Assembly: GCA_028015205.1 (NCBI GenBank)
Contig: CM051516.1
Coordinates: forward strand, 52,084,230-52,148,229
DNA from: Mytilisepta virgata
Lineage: Eukaryota; Mollusca; Bivalvia; Mytilida; Mytilidae
Length of the DNA stretch: 64,000 bases
Reading direction: 5' to 3'
The position numbers were made by a program, and so were the translations under genes. Of the stretch, positions 25,601 through 39,500 are shown one piece after another. The notes under the pieces are model-generated. The model was not told where the DNA came from. It made no database searches and saw only the letters and a program-made list of their open reading frames with translations. Within the stretch, counting starts at the first letter, position 1, and each line of letters begins with the position of its first letter.

Positions 25601-25775
25601 CATATTATCATCAGGGTATTCATTAATACCACAGGTTTCAGTAGGAAATACCACAGATTGCAGCCATATTATTATCAGGGTATTCCCTAATAACACAGAT
25701 TTCAGTAGGGAATACCACAGATTTCAGTCATATTATTATCAGGGTATTCCCTAATAACACAGATTTCAGTCGTAG
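25601..25775. repeat. 64-bp tandem repeat, 2.7 copies
   Basis: Copies start at catattatcatcagggtatt (25,601), 25,665 and 25,729. The unit includes ccctaataacacagatttca and ggaataccacag. Copies 2 and 3 are nearly identical, copy 1 more diverged. Confidence 0.85.
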
Positions 25776-25779
25776 TCGC

Positions 25780-26715
25780 TCATGTCCTATAGACTGTAGA
25801 AGGGTGTGTACGAGTTTGTCAGTTTAACTGATAATGAAAGAACCTCATTCCTGCCGTCATCACAATTCATTAATCGTTCATTACACTATTCTCGTAAAGC
25901 GCAGAATTTATTAGGAATTTGTCCTCTTTATCAGACACGAGTACGTGTAGTGTATTGTTCTGATTGTAGGACATAACTTTATCTAAACATGTTTACTTAT
26001 AGTAAACTGATCACCTGAAACTTTGGAGTTGTCTTATAGTATACAAAATCGTATGATTTTTATTTACGTATTTGCTTTTATGAGTTTCCTTAATCAGAGG
26101 CATTCAATACCCACGTTCTTGGAAGAAAAATTCTACCTTGACTAAATTACGATTTATAACTGTTATTTTCAGGCATATGAGTCTGAAGCATGCACTGGTT
26201 TAGTGTTGAATATTTTGGTACTCTAAAAAGACATCTACAATGTTACTTTGTCAACGGCAATTTGTGCGGGAGTAGAATAAAACTTATTTAACCTAGATTT
26301 GGTAAATTTAGAGACCGTGAAAACATATATATAGCTATTATTAGATTTGATTCGAAAAATTGGCTAGAAGAACAGAAATATACATTGGAATACAATTCGA
26401 TGGTAGACTATCTTTCAACTGTATAAATTTTGTGAGAAAAAAGCATCTCGACCTCGGTATATTTGTTTTTAAAGTTTTCCATATAGGTTTTCGCTTTGTG
26501 ATAACAGTGTAGGTTGAATTGTTCAATGAACCATTGACATGTCGTCCCGCATTAGAAAGTCTTTTAATTTGAACCATTAAATGAAAGAAAAAAGATAAAT
26601 TTGTTGAAAGATGTTTATCGTGTTATTTTTAGACGTTTTCATGATTCTAAATCATATTTTTATTATTTGGATAATTTAAAAAGTCTATAAACGACATTTT
26701 GTAATGATCATATTT
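25780..26715. other. no recognised gene
   Basis: AT-rich intergenic sequence; the 78-codon minus-strand frame at 26,341-26,577 is not recognised as any family. Confidence 0.45.
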
Positions 26716-26716
26716 G

Positions 26717-26852
26717 AGAAATAATTCACGGCGACTTCAAATATCCTGATTTTACAACTGGTTAAGGCTCTTTATCCAAATATCAGCATAAAGGGCTTAC
26801 CCGTGAAAAAATCATGATATTTTTTTAAGTCACCGTGAATTATTTCTATTGT
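26717..26852. mobile_element. foldback element
   Basis: Hairpin of about 135 bp: left arm agaaataattcacggcgact then tcaaatatcctgatttt; right arm aaatcatgatatttttttaa then gtcaccgtgaattatttct. The loop contains a second small inverted block (taaggctctttat / ataaagggctta). Confidence 0.8.
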
Positions 26853-26854
26853 AA

Positions 26855-29545
26855 TAGGACAGTTTCTACGACAATTTGAAACGCCGCAACATACGTATTC
26901 AGACACGAAGACGCCAAAACACAATGCAATGTCAATTATGACGTCGTTGAAACTTGTGCAAACCTTTACTATGACGTTGCCAAAGAATCAGTCGGACGTC
27001 TGTGACGTTGGAATAAAAATATTCATATTTTACCACTTATGTAGCCTGAAAGCGTTTGAAGCAGGTGGTATTAAAATTCAAAGTTTTAATGATTTTCGTT
27101 TTTTGGAATCATTTATAGCAAACTAGACTGAAAAGATAAAAAATTAAATTGTCTGGATAAAAATGGTAGGCTTTAAGAGGTTATCATGTTTTAAGGTCAC
27201 TATGTGCTGATTGCCATTGAAAAAACACTGAAAAAATGCCTATAAGAAATGAAGGAGGCAAAATGCGGAAAGATTTATACAAGTTCAAGTCCTATTAAAA
27301 TTGGATCAATTTATTATTCGCTCAAGGTATTTCATCTTGATTTATCAGAGGGACAAGAAATATAAATGAGAACGGCAACTTTACCCTGTATTTGTTGCAC
27401 TCATAATTGTTAATTTACACCTACGGGATTCTAACATGAACTAATTAGTACCGTAAACGACGGTGTATAAAGTATTTGAATATAACAAACAGGGTTTAAT
27501 GCTTAATCATTAATACATTAGAATTTGCTTTAACCAAAAAAATTCGAACGCCAGTTTTCATCAACTGTCAAGCATTTTTTACAATTTGTGGGAATATTGT
27601 CACGAAGAAAGCTCAGAGTCAAACAGTTTTATTGTCACATGAAAGTGGATATATTGAGTTGCTTATAGAAAACAAGTTTCAATTTTGAGTGTCTATCGTG
27701 TTGAAGAACTGTCTTAAAGACCTACAAATAACAAACATGTGTAAAAACTGCCCCCCCCAAGCTATGATTAGATGTGTAGCATTTTTAGTTACTTATTTTT
27801 TACTATTGCTGGGTATTATTAGCGGATCTTAAGGGGACACTTACCAAGCTTGTCCTGCTAGATTTTGAAAGTAATCGGACAATTATTTGAAAATGGTCCA
27901 AGAAGAGAACAAAAATTAAAGGAACCCTATTCCTTCCATACATTTATGTTTATTGCATTCTTTAACATCGCTTGCTATTTAACATAATGTAATTTATTAC
28001 CGTACAAAAGCTTCGTAGTTTTCCCAGGAGTTCAATTAAATTTGAAGATTACTAAAAATTAACAACTAACGACAAGTAATACGATCAGCTCATATTGCCC
28101 TTTTTGGTTAGGTAAACTGATAACCTGTTTAGATATGGAAAGTTACCGTCCTGTAGGTCAAGTTTTTGGCAGACTTTAACACTACGTAACATGTCAATGT
28201 TTGCTGTGGTCAATGTTAACATGGACTTGATGGCGAAAGATAAACATTTGTATCACGCAGTAAACTGTTATAATATCACTATATAACCACTAGCGTACTC
28301 GTTACGTTAAGTATATAATTAATAGTGCAGTCAATTATAGAGCGAGGTATAATTCATCAAGGTAGGAAGGAATAATTTACATGTTCACTATCAATCGTCA
28401 CTGTCTGATTTTTTAATCTTCTGTATTGAGTTAAAGCCACTTTAATTTGGAAGTCTCCTATAATCAGTATGAGGCACTTTAATACTTTGTATTTTGAACT
28501 TGTTTGAAGTGACCGAAAGCAATTAATTCAATCAGTAATAAAATGAGGAAACTGTGTATGCTTTCTACATGTACAGGAATTGTATTTTACTTAGGTTGTC
28601 AATAAAATGTAGCTAAGACGTTTTATTCACATTTTTTTTTACACTTTTACACTGTTCTCTGTGGGTTTGACTGAATAAAGTACATGCTAAAATCGAACGG
28701 AAACGCATGAGATATGCCGACAACAGTCCAGTGTTTAAAAATCAAATTCCCGACTCTATGCTCTCTGGTACCGTATGTATGTAATTGAATAGTTTTCAAA
28801 AATTATCGTTGATTTTATATTTATCAATCATAGGAATATCATAAAAATTCATGTTAATATTAAAATAAAATCTCCAGCATTTTGGAAAAAACCCAATTAT
28901 CACCTTTAAAAAATTGCGTTGCTTAAATAAACATTCTAAAGTTCTGTTTGACTTTTTCTATAATTTATTTGAGTTTTTGTTAGGATATTAAGCAATAATA
29001 GTATTACAAGTGTTCTTTTCAAAGCCGAAGAACAAATTTGATTTGATCAATTCTGTAATACCCAACTGTTACATATTCATGCCAGTTATAAGGGCTCTTC
29101 AGGTAAAAGCATAAATACGTTATTTACCAGGATTGCACATTTAACTACGTTGAATCTACACATGATATAAATAGATATATATACACGCACATGTTAAGTG
29201 AGCAGTGAATGAAAAATATGCAAACTAAGCTTAATCAACAGTGTCCTGAAATAATGATAAATGATACTAATCAACCCTGACACAATTTGAACTCAAGATA
29301 TATGTAATACTTAATAGGATAACATTTCACCTATATATCGGTGCTACGATGGTGCGATAATAGAAACCTTCGACTAAAAGTGCAATTTTATGTCAAGTAT
29401 ATTAATAGGTATTTATATAACGCGATCTTTTAACTGTTTCTTAGAATTAATGCCGGATATTACCACTGAACCACGTCTAGAGAAGATATAAATATAAAAC
29501 TTTAGACTGTATTAGATGTTATATTAGAGCAAAAACCTACTCGAT
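26855..29545. other. no recognised gene
   Basis: AT-rich sequence upstream of the plus SLC22 gene. No exon or paired repeat found. Confidence 0.5.
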
Positions 29546-29549
29546 TGAT

Positions 29550-29945
29550 TCATTGTTTGCTCAGGTGGAAATATTTCATGCTTCAGTTCAACAATTTTAT
29601 CAAACAAATAGGGCTGGGACAAGACACAAACATTTTGACAAAGGGGAACCAATTTTGACTGCCACTGTAAAGGGTGGGTGATTTGGTAGGTTAGGATAAT
29701 TTTGAATCCTGCTGGGGCTATAAGCCTACTCTTTTTTCGGAAACTACAGAAAACGTTTTTAGCGTGCAGGGATTTTTGGATTCTCCAAACACGTCCGAGG
29801 TCAGACTATCCGTATTGTGAACTGACAACTCCCCAACGAGCAGGTCTCCCATATCCGCCACCTGGGGACGCGCTAGGCAGCTCTGAGGGTTGAACTCCCA
29901 TGATCCACCATAGGCGCCCAGCATCAAAAAAGATTTTATTCCATA
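29550..29945 (+). repeat. dispersed repeat B copy
   Basis: Same block order as 15,785-16,135: caacaattttatcaaacaaa, gaaccaattttgactgccac, ctcttttttcggaaactaca, cacctggggacgcgctaggc and tgaactcccatgatccacca. It lies about 500 bp upstream of the plus SLC22 start. Confidence 0.75.
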
Positions 29946-30424
29946 ATGCCAATTAGATGCACAAGATGTGTACTTGCGGCTCGATGATACAACAACTCTG
30001 AGACGATTTTCGTACGGCATTCAACTCTGGGCGTCTGATAGAAGTTGTGATTTGGAAGTGTTTTGCATACTATTGGCAGTCTTAATATATACAAACCGGA
30101 CCTCTTAACTTCCTATGTGACAATTTGTTTTTTTTTTATTAGAAACATTGCTAGATGGATGTTAAAGTAGAAAACGGAGAACAATGGTATTGCCAAAATA
30201 GCATTCATATGTTCCACTAAAGAATAACCAGGAGCTCGATTTAACTACCAATGCATTGAAATGTTAAAAGTTAAATTCATTTACGTCTTCAAAATTGTCT
30301 TTTGTAAAATTATAAATACCTAAACAAAGACTGACATAACGGGGTTAACATTATATAATTATAATTACAATATTTATGCTTCAGAAACGAAGTTGTTATA
30401 TGAAGATTGGAAATTCTATACAAA

Positions 30425-30567
30425 ATGCAGTATGATGATACATTCCGCTATATTGGTGAATTTGGAAGATATCAGAAACTTCTGTATGTCCTTATATGCC
30501 TTCCACAGGTATTTAGTGGAATTCAAACATTCCTTCCAGTATTTATACTTCACGTTCCAGACCATAG
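30425..30567 (+). CDS. plus SLC22 gene, exon 1
   Basis: 143 bp, donor gtaatt. N-terminus and TM1, ending VPDHR with Arg split across the junction. The reading frame is not the longest frame in this stretch but is the one that matches the family. Confidence 0.9.
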
Positions 30568-33500
30568 GTAATTCATTTTTTATGTCACTTTTGTCTTGTA
30601 ATAGTTATGTAATACTGTTTGCACAATTTTAAGACTATTTTCCCTTTAGTTGTTTCCTCACTGTGTTTTTTTCCTAAACATGCCAGTTAAAGTACAGGTG
30701 TCCTATTAGAACATATTTTAAAACGTAAAATATGTCACATCATAAGCATATCTCCTGCTTCCCAACCAGAACCTTCTCTATGCTAAGAATCTCTGGATTC
30801 GTGTGCTTCCACATCAAAGCATAGCTAGCTACGACACTGCAGTAGAGAACATGTAGAAACTTTCCAGGATGACATGGTTTTATTGCATCCTAAGAATATT
30901 TATCTGGAATATCTACATTTTTTCTATAATTGGTTTTCATGCAAGAAAATTTTAAATATCAACCAAGCACGGTGTCGTCAAAACTAAAGTATCATCATTT
31001 GTCAATGAGAACATGTTATACTTTCTGACTTTGAAAACGACGACTGTCTTGGTAGTATTAACTGAAATAACTGAAATAACTCTATTTCACAAGGTGATTT
31101 TCAAAAATAATTTATAAAAGTAAAACTATAACACTTATATAATTTTTGTGTCGCCTGCGGAACGCATGGTCGACACGTAGGGATCACTATCTGTCGTCTT
31201 GCGTCTTGCGTCGTCACACTTTTCTTCTATCCTCAACTGCTCGTAAACTGCTCTAAGGAATTTGATGAAACTTTCTCTGTGCATTAACCTTAATGCACAG
31301 GTGTGCATATATATTTGATTTTTAAAAATTTTAATTTTTTTTTTTGGTAAAAATTGACATTTTTGAAAAAAAAAGGGGGGGGGGGGGTTCAAAACTTCTA
31401 TCCTCAGCTACTCCATAACCGCTCAAAGGAATTTGATGAAACTTTCTCTTTGCATTAACCTTAATGCAAAGGTGTGCATATATATTTCATTTTTGGAAAA
31501 CTTTAATTTTTTTTTGTAAAAATTGAAAAAATTGACATTTTTGCAAAAAAAAGGGGGGGGGGGCAAATCTTCTATCCTCAACTACTCTATAACCGCTCAA
31601 AGGAATTTGATGAAACTTTCTCTATGCACTAACCTTAATGCAAAGGTGTGCATGTATATTTCATTTCTAGAAAATTGTAATTTTTGCTTTTGTAAAAATT
31701 GACATTTTTGCAAAAAAAAAGGGGGGGGGGGGTAAAAACTTTTATCCTCAACTACTCTATAACCGCTCAAAGGAATTTGATTAAACTTTCTCTGTGCATT
31801 AACCTTAATGAAAAGCAGTGCATATATATTTCATTTTTAGAAAATTTTAATTTTTTTCCCCTAAAAATTAACATTTTTGAAAAAAAGGGGGGGGGGGGTA
31901 AAAACATCTATCCTCAACTACTCCATCACCGCTCAAAGGAATTTGATGAAACGTTCTCTGTGCATTAACCTTAATGTACAGATGTGCATATATATTTTAT
32001 TTTTAAAAATTTATTTTTTTTTTGGAAAAATTGACATTTTTGAAAAAAGGGGGGGGGGTTCAAAACTTCTATCCTCAACTACTCCATAACGGCTCACAGC
32101 AATTTGATGAAACTTTCTCTGTGCATTAACTTTAATGCAAAGGTGTGCATATATTTCATTTTTAGAAAATTGTAATATTTTTTGTAAAAATTTACGTCCG
32201 CAGGCGACACATGTCTTCCTTGGAAGACTCACACATTTTTATCTTTAGAGTGCTTTTATACCCTGACTTTCGACAAAGAGAATTACTGTTTTCACAAAAG
32301 CTTCTTAACCAGGGTTTTATTAGGGATAAGTTGATGTCATTACGAATTGAATGACCCTTACAGTGTTCCAATATCTAAGATGTTGTTGGATCTGTTCCCA
32401 CTGTTGTAACATTTCATGTGCCGATTTGTGACTTCCAACGGATTGACTTTGTTGAACTTCACGACGGGTGAGGTATATGGAGCAGGAACTGCTCACCCTT
32501 CCGGAGCACCTGGGTTCACTCCTGGTTTTTATAGGAGTTCGTGTTGTTCATTGTTTTTTAGTTTCCAGTGTTTATTTGTTGTGCTTGTAGTTGTTCGTTT
32601 GTCTTCCCGGGTTTGTCTATCGAATGGATTACGTTTTTTGATTTGCTCCCTAGATATATTTGTCCTCTTTATCTAAAAATGAAAGAAGTATTCGGTGGAA
32701 TAATGTTTAGTGCACTGCAATTTCAGGTGTTCGTCTGTAGAGGAGAATGGAATCTCAAAATTTAATACCAAGACTGTATTTCAAAACAATTTCACCAGTG
32801 TATCACAAAACGACGTACAAACAATATCAACGTATCTAAAATGTAAAATTCTACACGAGGAAACTTTAAGAAATACTACAAGTGAGCATGGAACAAACTT
32901 TACAAAATATAGAAGAGAGCAGTGTAATTCTTGGGTTTATGACAAGAAGGACTTTGATGTTACATTTGCAATGCAGGTAGGTTATAATAAATACATGTCT
33001 TCATCAATATTGTGCTAACCGAAAGTACACTTATTCAGCCGAATTACACGATTGATTTTGTGAAACCAGCAGAAAAAGCTGCCTTATAGAGATCAGTAGC
33101 TTTTTACCTTCTGTAGCACCTAGATTCATTATCAATTTCTGATTTTATCTCTTTTTCTATGTATATCTGAATATAATTTAATATTGGATGTAACACGTCA
33201 TTTGATTGGTCAATTTGTTTTCGTCTATTATATCATAGACTAAATTTGATCTTCTGCTTTGACGTCATTAAAGGGAATCCCGACGTTTTGGACTTCAAAA
33301 AAACAGTTGGAATTAAATTATAAGGATCAAAATACCTCTGAAAATGTTATATATCACAAAACAATTTATTTCATTTTAACATTTACGTGTAATAATATAT
33401 GTGCTTCCTCTTAGAGTAATCTTGTGTGTGATAGAAAGGCGGACAGGACCCATGCTATTATGGCGTTCATGGCAGGTCTCACTGGTGGATCTCTGACCAC

Positions 33501-36500
33501 AGGATTTATATCGGATGTGTAAGTCAAATATTATACAACAGTTATAAACTGTGAATATCCGAGGAAAAAGCAAAATTCTAAATAAAAAAAAAAAAAATGA
33601 CTTCAAAACACTTTAAGGTTTAATCGAAATCATGAAAAAAACAACATCAAACAAAAATGCCAAGTAAATGCGGGCGTCCATAAAACAATCTTTCAAACAA
33701 TATCAACATTGCATGTATCTTTTATAACTTTCGTAATGATCAACTCCACAGCTTAATATCATCTGAGCAAAGTTCAAAACTTGAATATGCAAGTGCCTTC
33801 TGTTGGTTTGTATATATTGCATTAAATATTAAAATGAAATTTGTTTTATTTCAGGTACGGGAGGAAAAGGGCACTGATGTTGTGTATCTTTTTACTTATA
33901 ATACCGAATATAATACTGACCTTTGTGACGGACTACAAGATTTTTGTTATCCTAAGATGTCTATCTGGCTTTTCAGTTGGAGGAATGTTGGGAACAGGAT
34001 TTGTTTTAGGTATGTTTAATAAAAATGTTCAGTCTTTAATACATGTATTTCTCACATTACAAGGGGGCTGTAGACAAGAAAGGGACTGTAGACAATGTAA
34101 AAGAATCCTTGTCTTAAAAGGTACATCAGGTGTTTTAACGGATGTCATCAAGATAAAAAGTAAAAAAAACTTCGATTCTACAGGATTGGTAAAACACTTT
34201 CAAATTGAAACTGTTTATACATAGAAAATTACATGCCTTTTAGAATTAACTTCAAGATTTACAAATTGTTCTTTAAGTTTTAAACAAAATAATGCATGAT
34301 CTTTACTATTATCATCTTTGTGTTTTGTATAGAATAATTTCTGTCATAGAGGTCATTCTTTTTCTTGGATTTTTTTATTTGAATTCTTTCTGTCTATAAT
34401 GTTTAAGAATTAATATTTCATACAGAAAGATAACGGACAGGGAAGAACGAAGTTTAAAATTTTTATGAGGCACAACGCCGGTCGAGTGTCTGAAAATAAC
34501 AGGTGTGATCACGAAGGGTCAGTTTTTTCCATTTTGTAAGACTATAATGAGAGTCTAAACAAATTATTCATGAATTTTAGACTTTGCTGTACTGTTGATA
34601 GATAGTTTATAGCAACAGACTGATAAATTCAGGCCATGGAATATAAGACACTTACTTCACAAATTTTTACCTTTTGGAATTGTAATTTTTTTTTCACAAT
34701 AACAGTCTTTATCCTACATTGTGCTGAAGTAAAATCAGACAATTATTATTTTTAACATGGCAAATCAAAATCTACAGTTACCCCATAACCTTACATTTAC
34801 CACAAATATTGATAATGTTCAGAAAGAAAAACATATGTTTTTTAACACTACACGAAAGCATAAAATGATAACACACCTTAATGTTTTAAAATTTCTGGTC
34901 GAAGAAAAATGCTACGAGGATACCTCTTTCAAGCACCCTTTTCTTTTCCAGGAATGGAAATCGTTGGTCCTACCAAGAGAAATTGGGCAGGTGTGGTGTT
35001 CGAGTTTTTCTGGGGTGCAGGTGCAATGCTTCTTGCCTTTTTGGCATACTTCATAAGAGACTGGACACAATTAAACCTAATCGTATCTATACCGCCAGTT
35101 TTGTTCTTAAGTTACCTGTGGTATGCATATATACAAATAATACATTATGATTTAATATTTAGAAAATAGTACAAATTGAATGCAAAATTCTAGTGATGAT
35201 CAAAATGGCTTAGTTTATATATTATGTTATACATATGTAATGCACAAAATGATATACTTTGTTGTTCTTTTGGAAGTAATTGTCCATGCACAAATGGTAC
35301 AATTCAATTGGCACTTCATAAATGCAGTGATAATAGAAATATTGCAGCACGTAAATAATGTTATATGAAGATGGATGGATGAATCAATTATTTTTTACTG
35401 TCTACTGGCAATTATTAAATGCATATCAGGACGAGAACATGTTGATATGATATGAATAGGAATCCTGCTTTCTACTAGACCGACACGCTGAGTCGGATTT
35501 TAACTTGCAGGAAGACGTATCACCCCACCCGGACACATTATACTGACTCCCAGCCGATCAGCCTTTTACTCTTACTCCTAGATACCGCGTGCATGGCGGA
35601 GAAGCAGCAAATACCAATTTTAATATCTCTGTTTGACCCGGCCGGGGATCGAACCCGCGACCTTCCACACTCGAAGCGAGCACGCTACCACGGTTGTGTT
35701 ATATAAAGAGTATACATTTATAATATAAAATTCAAGCGTGATGAAAGGATTTAATACGCCATCAGTTATACTTTGGGATTCAATAACAAACAAAACATTC
35801 TCTACTTTGCATAAGAATGCACATTAATAGCCTCCCGTCTTTCCTCACTGTTCGAATATAGAAGTAAAATCTAATAATGTGTTAAGTGTCAACTATAAAT
35901 ATTATATTATTTGATTTTTATAATTTATACTGAGACCAATTCTTTCGTATACATTTCATCAACACTAACGCATTATGCAAGATAGGTATCAGTAAAAAGG
36001 TAGAACTGTGGAAATGAACCTTTAAAATTACATATACAATGCATACTTTCGATTCATTATATTTCGATGGATACCAGTTTTCGTGGTTTTAATAAGTAAA
36101 GTAGAATGACGAATATATATATATACAAAGAAGTGCCAATTGATAATGTTACAATTAGAACTGTAAAAAGACACCCAATTCGTTATCCTCACATTCAAAT
36201 TAAAAAATTAAAAAAAGAAAATAAAAAAGAAAAAAGATCACGAAAATGACGAAAGACAATGAATCGACAGTACTTGATTTTGGAGCCTAATCATATTATT
36301 GCTTTTACTTGTATTTCAGCAGTGAGATTTGAATTATCTATATACCAAACTGGGAAATGCCGGATGTGCCTGTTTTTGAGAATCATTTGTTTTGCTTGCA
36401 GTGCCTTCCGAATAAATAATGAAAATCTGTCGGTTGGATAACAAATCCCTGTAGAAAATATAGTTCAAGGAAATGTTTTGAGCAGGAACCAGATGGAAAG

Positions 36501-39500
36501 GTTAAAATTATGCTCATTTGTTTTGCATGTTTGGTCAAGTAATTGATTCGTGTTATCTTTAGTCATAATATATTTCGCTATACATTTTCTCCGTCTATAT
36601 CTTTTAAAGTCAGTTTTATGACATTTTCACTTGTTTCTTTATAAAATTGGCATATTTTAAAGGCTTATACCAGAATCCCCACGTTGGTTGCTCATTAAAG
36701 GACGGATAGCAGAAGCAGAAGCAATCCTTCAGAAGACTGCTAAAATGAACAAAAAAAGTTTGCCTGATGGTATTTTCGGAAAATATCCTGTTGAAAGAAG
36801 ACACCACCGACTTCCAATTTGGAAAGCTTGCACACATCCCAAGTTAATGTATCAGATTACCGTTATTTTATACGGATGGTTAGTACAAATTAGAACTTCC
36901 AATTTGGAAAGCTTGCACACATCCCAAGTTAATGTATCAGCTTACCGTTTTTTTTTATACGGATGGTTAGTACAAATTAGAACTTCCAATTTGGAAAGCT
37001 TGCACACGCCCCAAGTTTATGTATCAGCTTACCGTTTTTTTATACGGATAATTAGTACAAATTAGAACTTCCAATTTGGAAAGCTTGCACACATCCCAAG
37101 TTAATGTATCAGCTTACCTTTATTTTATATGGATGGTGAGTACCCATGACATAAAAACACAACAGCTATGCTTGTTGACAAATAAGTGGTGGAGTATAAC
37201 CTCGAGGCTGTTATAAATACCATTTACAATGTTTCAAGTGCATGAAACAAAACTATACGTCTTATAGGCTAACTTGAAATATCCCTCAAATTTCTTCCAA
37301 ATCGTTTACCATATCCTTCAATGGCTTCATTTTATTTAATTCCAACTTATAGACCAGTCTCAAATAGCATTGCTCCTTAATCAGTACTGCGATATATTCA
37401 GTTTTAAAAAAATACAAAAACGAAATTGCCGTACTTCTTTTGAAATTTATTTCTTTTGTGTGAAATATTACGTTATATTTAAACAAACATAAAAGTTTAA
37501 TTTCAGTCATTGTCAATCGTTATTTGAAATATTCGGAATTTAAGTAAAACAACGACTTAATCATAAATATTTCTTTGAAATATATTGGACACGACACTTT
37601 CTTGACACGAAAAAGTTTTAAAAAATGATGAAATAATCGCACTTATTTTCATATAGCTACCATACTTTTTTTAAAACACGAAACTTAATCTATTATTTTA
37701 TTATAGGATGGTTGTCACAATGGTATTCTATGGACTTGCTATGAACTCTGCAAACATTGGAGGAAATATATATCTGAACTTTTTCACATCCTGTGTAGCA
37801 GAGTTGGTAGGCTTTGCTGGTTGTTTGGTATCATTACATAGCCAAGGAAGAAGAACAGTGTTTTCTGTTTCTATACTTATAAGTGGCATTGCCTGTCTTC
37901 TTACGATCTTTCCAGTCTTATATGCTGACATAGGTATGTTTCATAAAGAAAAGAAAAGGTGTATTTATCGTTAAAATAATCCTAAAACCTGTATGATTAA
38001 TGTCGGGTGGACGGATCAACACCATTATTACTATTCATCTTATAGCGGAATTGAATTTTTCAAAACGTGGTAATATAAATCATACCAAAACCCACAAGAC
38101 CAACTTTCTTTACTAAATACCTGTTTCGTTGTCTATATCTTGTTCTAGGATATATGTGGTTTTATTGACTAACAATAGAATATAAGGCTAAATTTGATAA
38201 ACCTGTCAATACAATACAAAATGTCAAAGTACGCCAATACGTCACATACCCGTCCAATATGCCGTATTGACTACTCAATATGACATATTGGACTGGTTAG
38301 GCATTAAAGAATCATATTGGTCTAGTCAATATGACATATTGGACTGGTTAGTCAATAAAGGTATAATTGCGCAAGGTTTTCCATATTGGCTTAGTTATTG
38401 GTCCTTTGCTAGCCATATTGGATTGAGGCGAAGCCTCAGTCCAATATGGCTTTCCTCGAACTAATAACTAAGCCAAGATGGAAAACCGTACGCAATAATA
38501 CTATATTATTAATTAATTTAGATATATTGAACTGAATAACTAAAAAAACTGCCAACACAATAAAAGCACAAACTATGTCAATAAGGCACGTGCTATGCCA
38601 ATATGAGATTTGGATCATATTGGACTGGGTACATATACGACCAATGCCAATATGAATGTATCTCGGAACTCTCTTGATTTATCCTATCCCTCTATGAAAA
38701 CATCGGAGATCTGTTAATTCATAAAGGTATCATTGCCAAATGTTCATAACAGACCTATAGCAATGCGCATATGAAAAATATTACACAATAATGCTATACT
38801 ATTAAACAGAAAACAAAGGTTAGAACTGAAGTGTTGTTAAAATAATTACAATGTAGACAAAAGAAATTGTTGGGTAAAATTCTAGCAAATTTAGCAAAAA
38901 GAATATTAAAATATCCGAACTCGGACTTTCCTTGATTAGGTCTGCATACATATGTACTCACGCATTTTATGTGTCTTGTACCTGTGAACCGAAGATCAAA
39001 AGTTCAATGATTGTACAAGATGGAAGTATAATTGGCTGGATACCTGTGATCAATGACGAGTCTCATAGCCGAATTCGCCTTCGGCCGTAAATAATCGTGG
39101 TCCGTCGTAAAAGATAATAAAAGTATGGAAGAAATACATGATATTATTTCGTGTCAGAAGTGCTAAAAATGAAACATGTATATAAATATCTGGAAAGTTG
39201 TATATTCAGCAAACAAAGTATGAGCTGTATAATGTTATTATAACTATATGTATATAATTATATGTAATTTTTATCATTATTCATTTATTCCATATAGCTA
39301 GTAAAAATTCTATCAGGTCACAACCCCACTAGTATATAAAAAGGGGTTTGTCGACGTAATATTGCAGAAATATATGTTAATTTTTTCGTTTAGGTCATCA
39401 GTGGACTGCAGTAGTACTGTCATCTCTTGGTAAAGTTTGTGTATCTGCAGCATTTGCAGTAATGTTTCTATATTCTGGAGAAATATTTCCTACAGTGATT

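Noticed and set aside
30393..30632. 79-codon frame covering the first SLC22 exon
   Set aside because: Wrong frame: the family-matching peptide (MQYDDTFRYIGEFGRYQ) lies in another frame from 30,425 and ends at a splice donor at 30,567.
31135..32232. Several 70-89 codon frames over the poly-G minisatellite
   Set aside because: Frames change with G-run length and are generated by the repeated unit.
35600..35700. Possible tRNA gene on the minus strand
   Set aside because: Box A and box B are good, but the sequence continues into a SINE body instead of closing the acceptor stem.
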